64,000 nucleotides of DNA from Citrobacter amalonaticus (GTDB taxonomy: Bacteria > Pseudomonadota > Gammaproteobacteria > Enterobacterales > Enterobacteriaceae). The number at the start of each line of letters is the position of its first letter. Within the stretch, counting starts at the first letter, position 1. The notes beneath the pieces are model-generated. The model ran no database searches, was not told the origin of the DNA, and was given only the letters and a program-made list of their open reading frames with translations. Position numbers and translations under genes: made by a program. Of this stretch, positions 42,495-56,451 are shown piece after piece. The DNA lies in contig JARDVN010000001.1 in assembly GCA_028994555.1 (NCBI GenBank), positions 2,480,001-2,544,000 on the forward strand. The letters run 5' to 3'.

Positions 42495-43580
42495 ATGTCT
42501 CTATTCAACAGCGCCCACGGCGGTAACACCCGTGAGGCTGCCGAACTGCTCGGGATCTCACCCGAGAAGTTGCTGGATTTTAGCGCGAATATTAATCCGC
42601 TGGGTATGCCTGAAAGGGTAAAACGCGCCCTTGTCGACAATTTACACCTTGCCGAACGTTATCCTGACGTCGATTACACCCATCTGCACGAGGCGCTTGC
42701 CCGGCATCATCAGGTGCCAGCCGAATGGATCCTCGCCGGCAACGGTGAGACCGAGTCGATCTTTACTCTGGCCAACGGCCTGAAACCGAGACGGGCGATG
42801 ATCGTCGCGCCGGGATTTGCCGAATACCGCCGCGCGTTGCAGTGTAGCGAATGCATCATTGATACGTTCATGCTCCGTGAAGAGGATGGCTGGCAGTTGA
42901 CCGGGGCGATTCTCGATGCATTGACGGCAGAGCTGGACTGCCTGTTTTTGTGTACGCCAAACAATCCAACTGGCTTGTTGCCGGATCGCATCTTGTTGCA
43001 GGCGATCGCTGAACGCTGTAAAACGCTGGATATCGCGCTGATTCTTGATGAAGCGTTTATCGATTTTATTGTTGACGAGGCGGGATTCATTCCGCTGTTA
43101 AAGGATAACCCGCATATCTGGGTCCTGCGTTCGCTGACAAAATTCTATGCCATCCCGGGACTACGGCTGGGGTATCTCGTCAACAGCGATGTGCAGGCGG
43201 TCGCGGCGATGAGGGCGCGCCAGATGCCGTGGTCGATCAACGCCTTTGCCGCACTGGCAGGGGAACAGGTGCTGGAGGATACCGCGTATCAACAGGCGAC
43301 ATGGCAGTGGCTGCGGGAAGAGGGCGGACGCTTTTACCAGCAACTGTGTGCGCTGCCGGGACTGACGGTCTATCCCGGCCAGGCGAATTATCTTCTGCTG
43401 TGTTGCGAGACCAATCTTCAGCGCGCTTTGCTGGCACAGCATATTCTGATCCGCAGTTGCGCCAATTACCCCGGCCTTGATGAACGCTATTTCCGTGTGG
43501 CAATACGCAGTCAGGAAGAGAACGATCGCCTGCTGGCGGCGTTAACTGGGGTGCTTAGCGATACAAACCGTGCTGATTGA
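42495..43580 (+). CDS. cobD: CobD, L-threonine-O-3-phosphate decarboxylase
   Basis: PLP enzyme making (R)-1-amino-2-propanol phosphate, the linker of the B12 nucleotide loop. 361 residues, aminotransferase fold [13 protein letters not shown] near the start, [23 protein letters not shown], and the PLP lysine in [16 protein letters not shown]. The start is ATG 42495 ([10 protein letters not shown]) after CAGGAG. Close to Salmonella CobD; E. coli K-12 lacks this gene. Its last 26 bases overlap the 3' end of nadD on the other strand. Confidence 0.95.
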   Translation: MSLFNSAHGGNTREAAELLGISPEKLLDFSANINPLGMPERVKRALVDNLHLAERYPDVDYTHLHEALARHHQVPAEWILAGNGETESIFTLANGLKPRRAMIVAPGFAEYRRALQCSECIIDTFMLREEDGWQLTGAILDALTAELDCLFLCTPNNPTGLLPDRILLQAIAERCKTLDIALILDEAFIDFIVDEAGFIPLLKDNPHIWVLRSLTKFYAIPGLRLGYLVNSDVQAVAAMRARQMPWSINAFAALAGEQVLEDTAYQQATWQWLREEGGRFYQQLCALPGLTVYPGQANYLLLCCETNLQRALLAQHILIRSCANYPGLDERYFRVAIRSQEENDRLLAALTGVLSDTNRAD

Positions 43581-44197
43581 TGTAGTCCAGTACCGCGTGC
43601 GGCATCAGATCATCACAGGGTTCGCCGTTTTCCAGACGTTCCCGGATGATCGTGGCGGAAATATTGAACCACGGCGTCTCGGCGAGATAAATTTTCCCGG
43701 CCGGAAGCTGGTGCAGATCGTCAGGCGTATTCGTCAGATGCTGATCCAGCCACTGCTGATGCTGTTCCTGCGCCATTTCAAGCGGATAGCCCGGGCGGCG
43801 GCAGACAATCAAATGAGTATTGTCGAGAATCGTTTCATAGTCATGCCAGGTCGGGAAGGTCAGCAATGAGTCCTGGCCTATGATAAACGCCAGCGGGACA
43901 TCCGGGCCTTGCTCTTCACGCCAGGCCTTCAGCGTTTGCGCCGTATAGGAAGGGGTGTCGTGCTTCAGTTCGCGCTCGTCAAGGATAAACAGCGGCTTGT
44001 CAGCGATCGCCAGTTCCAGCATGGTTTTGCGTTGCTCGCTGGTCGCCTCTGGCTGCGGTCGGTGCGGGGGGGACGTTATTGGGCATGACGATGACCCGCG
44101 ACAGACCAATCAGATTGGCCAGTGTTTCCACGGGCTTGAGGTGACCATAGTGCACCGGATCAAAGGTGCCGCCAAAGAGAGCCTGTAACGATTTCAT
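43555..44197 (-). CDS. nadD: NadD, nicotinate-mononucleotide adenylyltransferase (one apparent frameshift)
   Basis: Essential enzyme making deamido-NAD from NaMN and ATP. Nucleotidyltransferase motif [13 protein letters not shown] at residues 8-20 and the late [10 protein letters not shown] motif. An extra base in 44066-44072 shifts the frame after MPNNVPP; corrected length is 213 residues, exactly that of E. coli. It starts one base after the holA stop. 3' end overlaps cobD tail-to-tail. Confidence 0.96.
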
Positions 44198-44198
44198 A

Positions 44199-45231
44199 TC
44201 AGCCATCAATAAAAACTTCAGCCAGCGCTTTGTGGCAAATCAGCAGTGAGAGCCCTTCAAGCTCCGCCCAGACCGACTGGCCATAGTCCTGCTTCAGCGT
44301 TAATTCTGTACGTGTCAGTAATTGTACCGCCTGACGTAACTGCGCCGGAGTGAGCCGGTTCAGCGCGTCGCCGATCATGCCTCGCCGGTTTTGCCAGACG
44401 CGATGCTTATCAAAAAGCGTGCGCAGCGGGGCGTGGGCCGACTGGCGTTTCAGCGTAACCAGCAGCAACAACTCGCGTTGCAGGGTACGCAGCAGAATCA
44501 CCGGTTCGCTGCCTTCCAGGCGTAATTGTTGAAGGATGTGCAGTGCGCGCTTACTTTTGCCCATCACCAGCGCATCAACCCAATGAAAAGGGGTAAAGTG
44601 AGCGGCGTCGTTAACCGCCTGCTCAACGCGAGGCAGCGTGAGCTTACCGTCGGGCCAAAGTAACGATAAACGCTCCAGCGCCTGCGCCAGCGCCAGCAGG
44701 TTACCTTCATAGCAATAGCACAACAGTTGATTTGCTGCGTCATCCAGTTGCAAATTATTTTGCTTTGCGCGCGCCGCCACCCAACGGGGGGAGTTGCGCC
44801 TGCTCCGGCGTCTGGCAACTGACCTGTACGCTTCGATCGGTCAGCGCTTTAAACCACGCGGCATTTTCCTGGGCTTTGCTGAGCTTGTTACCGCGCACGA
44901 TCAGCAGCAGATCGTCATGCAGCAACTGAACCAGCGTTGCCAGTTGTTCATTTATCGCGGCATTCGGGCCATTTTCGGGCAGTAGCAACAACAGCGTCTG
45001 ACGGCTGGCGAACAGGCTCATCGCCTGGCATTGTGAGAACAATGCGTTCCAGTCGGTATTGTTGTCGAGAGTAAACGCGTGGTGTTCGTCGAACCCCTGA
45101 GTTGCCGCAACCTGACGGATGGCATCCTGGCCTTCCTGCAACAACAGCGGGTCGTTTCCGAGGAGCAGATACGCCGCGCGCAACCCTTCAGAGAGTTGCG
45201 CGCGAAGTTGTTCAGGGTACAACCGAATCAT
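44199..45231 (-). CDS. holA: HolA, DNA polymerase III delta subunit (one apparent frameshift)
   Basis: Essential clamp-loader subunit that opens the beta sliding clamp. Starts [13 protein letters not shown] and has the beta-binding helix region [18 protein letters not shown]. An extra base in 44786-44791 shifts the frame after TPEQAQLP; corrected, it continues [11 protein letters not shown] and totals 343 residues, exactly that of E. coli. Its ATG overlaps the lptE stop by one base. Confidence 0.96.
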
Positions 45232-45822
45232 CAGTTACCCAGCGTGCTGGAGACACGCGTTGAAGAGGAAGCGGGAGCCGCTTCTTTATCGTCAACGGCA
45301 ACCTCTTCTTGCGATGAGCGACGCTCCGCAGCATGGACGCTTGGTAGCTTACGAATGAGTTGCTCCGCCGCTCTGTCGTACATTTCTTTGATGATCATAT
45401 CCTGCTCGTTATCCTTCGCCAGCGCCATCTGCGGGTTGTCGAAGAACGAACGGAACACCCGGACGCTGATAGGATAAATATCGTGACCAGGAATCAACAC
45501 TGAGGCACTGACCGTCATAATCATCTGATATTCCGCTGTCTGACCATTCTGGAAGACAGACGCGGTATCTTTCGAAATGCTGACCCGGCCCAGACGCAGA
45601 GACGGCACGTCTTTACGCAGCGTACTCTTATCCAGTAGCTCAATGTCATTCAGACGCAGTTGGTTACGCACCGCACGGCTTAACGGACCATTCGGATCCC
45701 CCCGTGTCGAGGATCATGGTTTTCATGGTGTCCGGAACCTGCGTGGTATTGCGCAGGTGCCAGCCACATCCGGCGGTGGTTAACACCGCCAGAGATAACA
45801 ACAATGTTGCCAGATATCGCAC
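45231..45822 (-). CDS. lptE: LptE, LPS-assembly lipoprotein (one apparent frameshift)
   Basis: Outer-membrane lipoprotein forming the plug of the LptD LPS translocon; essential. The signal peptide [13 protein letters not shown] ends at a lipobox TAGC near residue 18. An extra base in 45698-45703 splits the gene after MILDT; corrected it has 196 residues (E. coli 193). The start is GTG at 45820-45822, behind GGAGG. It follows leuS after 14 bases, and holA overlaps its stop. Confidence 0.94.
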
Positions 45823-45836
45823 GCTTCCTCCCGCGC

Positions 45837-48477
<2,641 letters not shown>

Positions 48478-48655
48478 TCAGATCCGCATAGCATAGCCCA
48501 AACGCCTGCGTCAAAACAGCCTTTCGCGCATTCAGGTTCGAATTCACGCAACGGTAATCCTTGCACGAATTTACATACTCTGTGGACAGTCTTGCAAAGC
48601 GCAACCCAAATAACGTCTATTATTATAGACAGTTAACGACCCAGGAGGCGAAACG

Positions 48656-49139
48656 ATGAACAAGGTTGCTCAATATTACCGTGAACTGGTGGCGTCATTA
48701 AGTGAACGTCTGCGAAATGGCGAGCGTGATATCGATGCGCTAGTGGAACAGGCGCGGCAGCGGGTTTTGCAGGCCGGGGAGTTAACGCGAACCGAAGTGG
48801 ACGAACTGATCCGCGCGGTCCGACGTGACCTGGAGGAATTTGCCCTCAGCTACGAAGAGAGCCTGGAGGAGGAGTCCGACAGCGTCTTTATGCGGGTAAT
48901 TAAAGAGAGCCTGTGGCAGGAGCTGGCGGATATCACGGACAAAACGCAGCTCGAATGGCGTGAGGTGTTTCAGGATCTAAGTCATCACGGGGTATATCAC
49001 AGCGGGGGAAGTGGTGGGGTTGGGCAATCTGGTCTGCGAGAAGTGCCATTTCCACTTAGCGGTGTATACGCCGGATGTGTTGCCACTCTGCCCAAAATGC
49101 GGACACGACCAGTTCCAGCGTCGACCATTTGAACCGTAA
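48656..49139 (+). CDS. ybeL: YbeL, DUF1451 zinc-ribbon protein (one apparent frameshift)
   Basis: Helical N-terminal part (MNKVAQYYRELVASLSERL, strongly charged, probable coiled coil) and a C-terminal zinc ribbon. An extra G in 49004-49008 hides the ribbon; corrected, the tail reads CEKC...CPKCGHDQFQ and the length is 160 residues, that of E. coli. Function unknown. AGGAGG precedes the ATG. Divergent from leuS across 235 bases without other features that I can name. Confidence 0.93.
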
Positions 49140-49144
49140 TATAG

Positions 49145-49227
49145 CCTGATGACGATGCTGACGCATCTTATCAGGCCTACGGTGACTGATTATGTAGGTC
49201 GGATAAGCGTCAGCATCATCCGGCATT
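49145..49227. repeat. BIME (paired REP elements) between ybeL and rihA
   Basis: Two inward-facing REP units: CCTGATGACG...ATCTTATCAGGCC, then GTAGGTCGGATAAGCG...CATCCGGC. They fill the gap between the convergent genes. Confidence 0.85.
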
Positions 49228-49229
49228 GA

Positions 49230-50165
49230 TCACGCGTAAAACTTCAGCCGTTCTGCCAGCAGATCGACAAATCCCTGACGATCGACATCCACCATCACGG
49301 TGGCATTAGGTTTATTGCCCGTCAGGAAGTAATAGTCCACCACGGTCATTCCCTGGGTGTATTTCCCCTGCGTTTCCACACCGACCCAGCGTTCAACAGT
49401 GGTAAACAGTTCAGGTTTCAACAGCCAGGCGATGGTGCACGGATCGTGCAGTGGTGCGCCGGTAAATCCCCATTTTTCGTCTTTGTGATACTCAAGGAAG
49501 AAATCGAGTAGCTCGGCAACGATCGTGGAAATCGGGTTACCAATGGCGCGGAAGCGTTCGGTATCTTCGACATGAATTTGCGCTTTATGCGTGACGTCCA
49601 GACCGGCCATCACCACCGGAATCCCTGACTGGAAGACGATTTCTGCGGCTTCAGGGTCGACATAGATATTGAATTCGGCGGCAGGCGTCCAGTTCCCCAG
49701 TCCCATTGCGCCGCCCATGATCACGATGCGGGCGATGTTGTCATGCAGTTCAGGATGGCTGTTCAGCAACAGCGCGACGTTGGTTTGCGGTCCGGTTGAG
49801 ACAAGGGTGACCGGTTGTGCGCTTTCGCGCAGCGTCTTTGCCATCAGCTCAACGGCAGTACATGGCTGTGGCGCAAAGGCGGGTTCCGGTAGCGCCGGGC
49901 CATCCAGTCCGCTTTCGCCGTGGACGTTATCGGCAATGATCAGCTCACGCATCAAGGGCCTGGGCGCGCCGCCCGCCACTGGAATGTCCGTACGGTTCAG
50001 CAGCGTTAACATTCGCAATACGTTGCGCAGCGTTTTATCGGGTGTCTGGTTGCCGGCGGAGGAGGTGATGGCTTTAACGTCAAGTTCCGGTGAGGCGAGG
50101 GCGAGAACCAGTGCGATAGCGTCATCATGACCCGGGTCGCAATCTATGATTATTGGCAGTGCCAT
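49230..50165 (-). CDS. rihA: RihA, pyrimidine-specific ribonucleoside hydrolase
   Basis: Hydrolyses cytidine and uridine to base and ribose. 311 residues as in E. coli. Calcium-site motif DCDPGHDD at residues 8-15, [11 protein letters not shown], and the substrate histidine in [13 protein letters not shown]. It lies 116 bases after gltL on the same strand, as in E. coli. Confidence 0.97.
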   Translation of the reverse strand: MALPIIIDCDPGHDDAIALVLALASPELDVKAITSSAGNQTPDKTLRNVLRMLTLLNRTDIPVAGGAPRPLMRELIIADNVHGESGLDGPALPEPAFAPQPCTAVELMAKTLRESAQPVTLVSTGPQTNVALLLNSHPELHDNIARIVIMGGAMGLGNWTPAAEFNIYVDPEAAEIVFQSGIPVVMAGLDVTHKAQIHVEDTERFRAIGNPISTIVAELLDFFLEYHKDEKWGFTGAPLHDPCTIAWLLKPELFTTVERWVGVETQGKYTQGMTVVDYYFLTGNKPNATVMVDVDRQGFVDLLAERLKFYA

Positions 50166-50281
50166 TGTTGCTCCTTATGAATGCTACTTTGTGGCAAGGG
50201 TAACGCTGGGGTGAAAATGATTCGAGGAGCGAGGCAAGAAAGCGTGAGATGGCGCGCACTCTGACATGCGCGCCGAAAAGA

Positions 50282-51007
50282 TTAATGCAGGATTTTGGCG
50301 AGGAAGTCTTTTGCGCGTTCGGATTTCGGGTTGGCAAAGAACTCTTCTTTCGGTGAGTCCTCAACGATTTTCCCTTCATCCATAAAGATCACCCGATTCG
50401 CCACTTTGCGGGCAAAGCCCATTTCATGGGTCACCACCATCATGGTCATGCCTTCGTTGGCCAGTTCAACCATAACGTCCAGCACTTCGTTGATCATTTC
50501 CGGATCAAGCGCCGAAGTGGGTTCATCGAACAGCATGGCGATAGGGTCCATACACAGCGCGCGGGCGATCGCCACACGCTGCTGCTGGCCGCCGGAAAGC
50601 TGTGCCGGATATTTATTGGCATGTGCGGCAAGGCCTACGCGCTCCAGCAACTTCTGCGCTTTTTCGCGTGCCGGGGCTTTATCTCGTTTAAGCACTTTCA
50701 CCTGCGCCAGGGTCAGGTTTTCGATAATCGACAGATGCGGGAACAGCTCAAAGTGCTGGAACACCATCCCGACGCGTGAACGTAATTTCGCCAGGTCGGT
50801 TTTTTTGTCATTGACCATAATGCCGTTCACGGTGATTTCACCTTTTTGCACCGGCTCCAGGCCGTTAACGGTTTTGATCAGCGTCGACTTTCCGGAACCT
50901 GACGGGCCGCAGACGACCACCACTTCACCTTTTTTCACTTCCGTGGAGCAGTCGGTCAGCACCTGAAAGTGACCATACCATTTAGAAACATTTTTCAGGG
51001 TAATCAT
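50282..51007 (-). CDS. gltL: GltL, glutamate/aspartate ABC importer ATPase
   Basis: ATPase of the Glu/Asp importer. 241 residues. Walker A GPSGSGKS at 34-41, signature LSGGQQQR, Walker [12 protein letters not shown], switch His in VVTHEMGFA. Start overlaps the gltK stop by one base. Last gene of gltIJKL. Confidence 0.97.
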   Translation of the reverse strand: MITLKNVSKWYGHFQVLTDCSTEVKKGEVVVVCGPSGSGKSTLIKTVNGLEPVQKGEITVNGIMVNDKKTDLAKLRSRVGMVFQHFELFPHLSIIENLTLAQVKVLKRDKAPAREKAQKLLERVGLAAHANKYPAQLSGGQQQRVAIARALCMDPIAMLFDEPTSALDPEMINEVLDVMVELANEGMTMMVVTHEMGFARKVANRVIFMDEGKIVEDSPKEEFFANPKSERAKDFLAKILH

Positions 51008-51681
51008 TAAACTGTCCTTTTCTTCAAATAGCTGACCAACAACGACGCGCTCAGGCTGATAACAAAGTAAACGGCACCGGCAAACAGGATCATTTCGACC
51101 TGTGTACCATCACGCTCGCCAATCGTAGACGCGGTGCGGAAGAAATCCGCGAGGCTTAAGACGTACACCAGAGACGTATCCTGGAACAGGACGATGCCCT
51201 GCGTCAGCAGCAGCGGCACCATCGCGCGAAACGCCTGCGGCAAAATGATGAGTTTCATGGACTGCCAGTGGGTCATCCCCAATGCCAGCGCCGCGCTTGA
51301 CTGTCCGCGGGAAATGCTCTGGATACCCGCACGGATAATCTCGGAGTAATAGGCCGCTTCAAACATCGAAAACGCGACCATCGCTGAAATCAGGCGAATA
51401 TCGGCTTTCGGCGACAGCCCCAGTACATCCTGCAAGAAGCCAGGCACAATCAGGTAGAACCACAGCAATACCATCACCAGTGGGATGGAACGGAAGACGT
51501 TAACATACGCTTTTGCAAACCAGGCGACAGGCGCGAAGCTGGAAAGGCGCATAACGGCAAGAATCGTGCCCCAGACAATACCGATAACCACCGCGGTGAC
51601 AGTAATTTTCAGCGTAATGAGTAGCCCATCCAGCAGATAGGGCAGGGAAGGGACAATAGAACTCCAGTCGAATTCGTACAT
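51007..51681 (-). CDS. gltK: GltK, glutamate/aspartate ABC importer permease
   Basis: 224-residue membrane permease, five helices, with the EAA loop [23 protein letters not shown] that docks on GltL. Start overlaps the gltJ stop by one base. Confidence 0.97.
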   Translation of the reverse strand: MYEFDWSSIVPSLPYLLDGLLITLKITVTAVVIGIVWGTILAVMRLSSFAPVAWFAKAYVNVFRSIPLVMVLLWFYLIVPGFLQDVLGLSPKADIRLISAMVAFSMFEAAYYSEIIRAGIQSISRGQSSAALALGMTHWQSMKLIILPQAFRAMVPLLLTQGIVLFQDTSLVYVLSLADFFRTASTIGERDGTQVEMILFAGAVYFVISLSASLLVSYLKKRTV

Positions 51682-52421
51682 TATTTGCCTCCCAGATTGC
51701 CAGGCAGGCGGATTTTACGTTCCACCAGACTCATCACCAGCATGATGAAGGCATTAATCAACACGTACGCCAGGGTAATGGCGGTAAACGATTCCCATGC
51801 ATGCGCCGAGTAATCCAGCAGCTTCCCGGCCTGTGCGGCCATATCGACCAGACCGATGGTGGAGGCGATGGCGGAGTTTTTCACCAGGTTCATCATCTCA
51901 GAGGTCATCGGCGGGACGATCACACGATAGGCGTTAGGCAACAGCACGTAGCGGTACGCCTGCGGCAGGGTCAACCCCATTGCCAGCGCCGCGTTTTTTT
52001 GCCCACGCGGCAGTGACTGAATGGCGGCTCGAACCTGTTCGCAGACGCGGGCGGCGGTGAACAGCCCAAGGCAAAGCATGGATGAGAGGAAGAACTGAAT
52101 GTTCGGATCCAGCTCCGCCTTAAACCACATGCCAAGATTTTCTGGCAACAGTTCAGGTATAACCAGATACCAGGTGAAGAACTGGACGATCAGCGGAACG
52201 TTGCGAAACAGCTCAACATAAAGCGTACCGATCCCGGAAAGAAAGCGGTTCGGGACGGTGCGTAAAATGCCGAACAAAGAACCGACCAGGAAGGCAATGA
52301 TCCAGGCGGTGATGGATAGTGCGACGGTAACCTGGAAACCACTCCAGAGCCAGCCGAGATAGGTGGTGTTGCCGAATGGGGCCTGTTGTAAAAAAATGCC
52401 CCAGTTCCAGTCTATTGACAT
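51681..52421 (-). CDS. gltJ: GltJ, glutamate/aspartate ABC importer permease
   Basis: 246-residue partner permease of GltK. EAA loop in [21 protein letters not shown], and the typical [12 protein letters not shown] segment. It follows the SroC region and its terminator-like hairpin. Confidence 0.97.
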   Translation of the reverse strand: MSIDWNWGIFLQQAPFGNTTYLGWLWSGFQVTVALSITAWIIAFLVGSLFGILRTVPNRFLSGIGTLYVELFRNVPLIVQFFTWYLVIPELLPENLGMWFKAELDPNIQFFLSSMLCLGLFTAARVCEQVRAAIQSLPRGQKNAALAMGLTLPQAYRYVLLPNAYRVIVPPMTSEMMNLVKNSAIASTIGLVDMAAQAGKLLDYSAHAWESFTAITLAYVLINAFIMLVMSLVERKIRLPGNLGGK

Positions 52422-52433
52422 ACATCTACTCCG

Positions 52434-52461
52434 AAAAAATAAGGGTAGCAGCGCTACCCTC
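52434..52461 (-). terminator. SroC 3' terminator / gltJ attenuator
   Basis: GGGTAGC-AGC-GCTACCC stem-loop (52443-52459) followed on the minus strand by TTATTTTTT, only about 13 bases before the gltJ start. It would end SroC and reduce read-through into gltJKL. Confidence 0.8.
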
Positions 52462-52595
52462 GAAGATTGTTATCCAGCGTACTTCGGTTTTCAGGCCTGA
52501 TGGGGAACGACCATCAGGCATATAGTCTGTCCGTGCTGCATAGCAATCGTGAGGGCAAGGAGTCCCCGCCCCATTTCATTTTTGTTAGTTGAGTG
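52434..52595 (-). ncRNA. sroC: SroC small RNA (probable)
   Basis: The 163-base gap between gltI and gltJ matches the place and size of SroC, which in Salmonella and E. coli is cut from the gltIJKL transcript and acts as a sponge for GcvB. It contains a hairpin (GCCTGATGG/CCATCAGGC, 52495-52519) and a 3' terminator. The ends are estimated from position, not mapped. Confidence 0.65.
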
Positions 52596-53493
52596 CTTTA
52601 TCATTCGGTTCTTTGAACAGCGCTTTCATCTCGTCTGACAGTTCGAAGTTCATGTTCAGGTTTTTCGGTGGGATCGGATTTTTGAACCACTTATCAAACC
52701 ATTTCGTGGCTTCGCCTGAGGTTTGCGCCTGGGCGATGGTGTCATCCATCAGCTTTTTGAATTCAGGATCGTTCTTACGCAGCATGCAACCGTAAGCTTC
52801 CTGAGACTGTGGTTTGCCGACGATTTCCCAGTTATCCGGTTTCTTCGCCTTCGCGCGCTCACCGGCCAGCAGGGCGTCATCCATCATAAAGGCAACGGCG
52901 CGACCGCTTTCCAGGGTACGGAAAGAGTCACCGTGGTCTTTAGCGCTGATGATACGCATATCCATTTTTTGCTCGTCATTCAGCTTATGCAGCAGAATTT
53001 CAGAGGTGGTACCCGAGGTCACAACAACCGCTTTGCCTTTCAGGTCCGGGAAGTCTTTAATGTCGCCGCCTTTTTTCGCCAGCAGACGGGTGCCGACGAC
53101 AAAGATGGTGTCAGAGAAAGCCGCCTGCTTCTGGCGCTCAAGGTTGTTGGTGGTGGAACCACACTCAAAGTCGAACGTCCCGTTTTGCAGCAGCGGAATA
53201 CGGTTCTGCGACGTAATCGGGATCAGCTTCACCTGCAGATCGGGCTTGTTGAGTTTTTTCTTCACGGCTTCAACGATGGCGTTGGAGTAATCCTGAGAAT
53301 AACCCACCACTTTCTGCTGATTGTCGTAATAGGAGAACGGCACGGAGGATTCACGGTGACCAACGACGATAACGCCGTTTTTGGCGATCTTGTCCAGTGT
53401 GCTGCCTGCGGCAGGGGCCGCATCTTCAGCATGTACCAGACCGGCTGACATTCCCATAACCAGCATTGCTGTGGCTAGCTTACGTAATTGCAT
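52585..53493 (-). CDS. gltI: GltI, glutamate/aspartate periplasmic binding protein
   Basis: Solute-binding protein of the Glu/Asp importer. Signal peptide ends near VHAEDAAPA. Binding-protein hallmarks are IVVGHRESSVPFSYYDNQQKVVGYSQDY, ECGSTTNN and SSGTTSE-like VVTSGTTSEILL. 302 residues from ATG 53493, the E. coli length; a second ATG two codons earlier is possible. Highly expressed and the first gene of the operon. Confidence 0.97.
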   Translation of the reverse strand: MQLRKLATAMLVMGMSAGLVHAEDAAPAAGSTLDKIAKNGVIVVGHRESSVPFSYYDNQQKVVGYSQDYSNAIVEAVKKKLNKPDLQVKLIPITSQNRIPLLQNGTFDFECGSTTNNLERQKQAAFSDTIFVVGTRLLAKKGGDIKDFPDLKGKAVVVTSGTTSEILLHKLNDEQKMDMRIISAKDHGDSFRTLESGRAVAFMMDDALLAGERAKAKKPDNWEIVGKPQSQEAYGCMLRKNDPEFKKLMDDTIAQAQTSGEATKWFDKWFKNPIPPKNLNMNFELSDEMKALFKEPNDKALN

Positions 53494-53912
53494 ATCCAAC
53501 TCCTTATCGTCTGCGCCGTCGACGCAGTGATACCTATTGTGAGTGTCTGTGTTGTTATCACCTGCAACTTAAGCGTGCAGTGTTTTACCTGTTTGTTAAC
53601 ATTTAGTCTGGCTTAATGTAAAGATATTGCTGCGTTATTGTTTATTTTTGCGAAGTGCGCCGCACCGTTTAGAGGCAAAAATCCCTCGTTGCACCGTTTC
53701 GGTGCTAGCGATGTTCCGCTTTGGGGCGACAAGGTTGCACCGGGTACGTAAAACAGCTTTACCTTGAATTACAAAGCAATAGACGTGCCAGAATGGTTTT
53801 TGGGAGGGAGGTTTGCTGGCCTGATAAGCGTAGCGCCATCAGGCACGATGTGGCACAACCGCCGGATGGCGGCGTACCGCCTTATCCGGCCTGTATTTGA
53901 TGGTGGACTGTT
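53494..53912. other. lnt-gltI intergenic region
   Basis: 419 bases without a gene. The part nearest gltI holds its promoter and leader, with a CA/A-rich leader just before the start. The part nearest lnt holds a BIME. Confidence 0.6.
53817..53895. repeat. BIME downstream of lnt
   Basis: Two REP units in opposite orientation: GGCCTGATAAGCG...CATCAGGCA, then GCCGGATGGCGGCGTACCGCC...ATCCGGCCTG. Confidence 0.85.
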
Positions 53913-55451
53913 TTATCTGCGCCGTTGACGCAAACTCATTAACACGGCGGCAAAACCGAACAGTGCGGTAATGAGCCACAACGGCCAGTTACCGGTGCGA
54001 GCGTAGGGCGTTAATCCTGTCGCTGGCGTCACATCGGCGGTCAACACCTGGCGCGTAAACTGCGGGATCATCGCCTGAATCTCACCCTGCGGACCAATCA
54101 CCGCCGTAATACCGTTGTTGGTACTGCGCAGCAGCGGGCGCGCCAGCTCCAGCGATCGCATCCGCGCCATCTGGAAATGCTGCCACGGGCCAATCGACTT
54201 ACCAAACCACGCATCGTTGGAGATAGTTAGCAGAAAGTCTGTATCCGGGCGGAAGTTATCGCGTACCTGTTCGCCCAGGATTATCTCGTAGCAAATCGCG
54301 GCGGTCAGCGCTAAACCATGCGCATGCAACTGCGGTTGAATGTACGGACCCCGGCTGAACGAGGACATCGGCAGGTCAAAGAACGGCGCTAACGGGCGCA
54401 GAATGGATTCCAGCGGCACAAACTCACCAAACGGCACCAGATGGTTCTTGTTGTAGCGGTTGGTAGAGTCATAGCGATAGGGATTATCTTTCCCCAGTGT
54501 GATGATGGTGTTGTAGGTATCGTAGCGGTTCTGTTTGTTCAGTCGCGCATCGACAATACCGGTAATCAGCGAGCTGTTCTTCGAACGCAACAGATCGTCC
54601 ATCATGCTCAGAAAACGCTGCTGGTTGATTTCCAGATCCGGAATGGCGGATTCCGGCCAGATGATCAGCTGCGATTTTCCCATTTCGGGCTGCGTTGCAT
54701 CCAGATAGATCTTGAGCGTATTCATCAGCTGGCCTTCGTCCCATTTCAACGACTGAGGGATATCGCCCTGAACCATCGACACCCGGGTCGTTCTTTCCGG
54801 CTCCAGGGTGAACCACTGGATATAGCGCAGCGGGAAAGGGAGTGCGAACAGGACGATGGCGACCACCAGCGGACGCCAGTTACGGCTGACCAGCGAGAGG
54901 ACCAGCAATCCGCTGACCATCATCAGCAGGAAATTAATGGCTTCGACGCCCATCACCGGCGCCAGTCCTTTCAGCGGGCCATCGATCTGACTGTAGCCAA
55001 ACTGCAGCCACGGAAATCCGGTCAGCACCCAGCCGCGCAGAAATTCAGTTATCTGCCAGACCACCGGCGCGGCAACGGCAACCCGCAGCCAGTTAGTTTT
55101 CGGCCACAGACGTGACAGCACGCCGGCAAACAGCCCGGTATACAGAGAAAGATACGCAGCGAGTAGTACGACAAGGAAGACGTTCACCGGGCCAGGCATC
55201 CCGCCAAACTGCGCGATGCTGACGTAAACCCAGTTGATTCCCGTACCGAAAAGTCCCAGTCCCCAGAAGTAGCCGATAGCGGCTGACTGGCGCGGGCGAC
55301 GATTCAGAGTTAATGCCTGCAAGCCCATCAGCGACACAATTGCAGCGGGCCAGATGTCATAAGGAGAAAAAGCCAGCGTACCGCAGGCACCGAATAATAA
55401 CGCCAGCAGCAGGCGAATGCGCTGGCGTTCAATTAATGAGGCAAAAGCCAT
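53913..55451 (-). CDS. lnt: Lnt, apolipoprotein N-acyltransferase
   Basis: Inner-membrane enzyme that adds the third acyl chain to lipoproteins. 512 residues as in E. coli: about seven N-terminal helices, then a periplasmic nitrilase-like domain whose triad is in [10 protein letters not shown] (Glu), [13 protein letters not shown] (Lys) and [11 protein letters not shown] (Cys). 23 bases after ybeX. Confidence 0.97.
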   Translation of the reverse strand: MAFASLIERQRIRLLLALLFGACGTLAFSPYDIWPAAIVSLMGLQALTLNRRPRQSAAIGYFWGLGLFGTGINWVYVSIAQFGGMPGPVNVFLVVLLAAYLSLYTGLFAGVLSRLWPKTNWLRVAVAAPVVWQITEFLRGWVLTGFPWLQFGYSQIDGPLKGLAPVMGVEAINFLLMMVSGLLVLSLVSRNWRPLVVAIVLFALPFPLRYIQWFTLEPERTTRVSMVQGDIPQSLKWDEGQLMNTLKIYLDATQPEMGKSQLIIWPESAIPDLEINQQRFLSMMDDLLRSKNSSLITGIVDARLNKQNRYDTYNTIITLGKDNPYRYDSTNRYNKNHLVPFGEFVPLESILRPLAPFFDLPMSSFSRGPYIQPQLHAHGLALTAAICYEIILGEQVRDNFRPDTDFLLTISNDAWFGKSIGPWQHFQMARMRSLELARPLLRSTNNGITAVIGPQGEIQAMIPQFTRQVLTADVTPATGLTPYARTGNWPLWLITALFGFAAVLMSLRQRRR

Positions 55452-55474
55452 TGAGTTCTTCTTCCCGTTCGGTT

Positions 55475-56353
55475 TTATTCGTCCAGTTTTGGCTGGGGGG
55501 AGTCATCCGGTATTCTGACGTGAACCTGAATAATACGACGGCTGTCGGCCATTGCCACTTTAAACTGGTAACCATCGATATCAATGGTTTCCCCACGTGC
55601 GGGCAGGTGACCAAACGCCTGCATCACCAGACCTCCAATGGTATCGACTTCTTCGTCGCTAAAACTCGTACCGAAGGCTTCATTGAAGTCTTCGATCGGC
55701 GCAAGTGCGCGAATGGTCCAGGTGTGGCGACTGAGTTGACGGAAGTCGATATCATCTTCTTCATCGTACTCATCTTCGATTTCACCGACGATCAGTTCGA
55801 GGATGTCTTCAATGGTCACCAGACCGGAGACACCGCCAAATTCGTCGATGACGATAGCCATATGGTAACGCTGCGAGCGAAACTCTTTGAGCATACGGTC
55901 AACGCGTTTGCTCTCAGGGACGACAACGGCCTGGCGTAACACTTTCTCCATGCTGAAGGCATCGGCATCGCTGCGCATAAACGGCAGCAAATCCTTGGCC
56001 ATCAGAATCCCTTCAATGTGATCTTTATCCTCACTGATCACCGGGAAACGCGAGTGGGCGGACTCGATAATTACATCGAGGCATTCGTCCAGCGTCTGGT
56101 TGCGTTTCAGGGTAATCATTTGAGAGCGGGGAATCATGATGTCGCGAACGCGCTGGTCCGCAATGTCCATCACCCCTTCGAGCATGTCACGCGTATCTTC
56201 ATCGATAAGGTCGTTCTGCCCGGAATCACGGATCAGCGCCAGCAATTCATCACGGTTTTTGGGTTCACCGTGGAAAAGTTGGCTCAGTAACAGGGAGAAA
56301 AATCCCTTCTTGCTGCTTAACGTGTCACTACTGTGTGAATTGTCGTCGCTCAT
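55475..56353 (-). CDS. ybeX: YbeX (CorC), CBS-domain protein
   Basis: 292 residues, E. coli length. Two CBS domains (about 70-190; [51 protein letters not shown]) and a C-terminal CorC/HlyC domain. Cytosolic protein linked to magnesium/cobalt efflux and, more recently, to ribosome metabolism. In the ybeZ-ybeY-ybeX-lnt cluster. Confidence 0.96.
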   Translation of the reverse strand: MSDDNSHSSDTLSSKKGFFSLLLSQLFHGEPKNRDELLALIRDSGQNDLIDEDTRDMLEGVMDIADQRVRDIMIPRSQMITLKRNQTLDECLDVIIESAHSRFPVISEDKDHIEGILMAKDLLPFMRSDADAFSMEKVLRQAVVVPESKRVDRMLKEFRSQRYHMAIVIDEFGGVSGLVTIEDILELIVGEIEDEYDEEDDIDFRQLSRHTWTIRALAPIEDFNEAFGTSFSDEEVDTIGGLVMQAFGHLPARGETIDIDGYQFKVAMADSRRIIQVHVRIPDDSPQPKLDE

Positions 56354-56451
56354 GGCGTCGTATGGGTTCTCTTGTTAGTTAATCTCTAGCTCAATGCGCG
56401 CAAACACAGCGCATGGCGTCAGCGGAAACCACCGGGCATTCGCCCGGTCGC

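Noticed and set aside
52723..53448. 241-codon plus-strand ORF opposite gltI
   Set aside because: Shadow of gltI; composition follows the codon pattern of the real gene.
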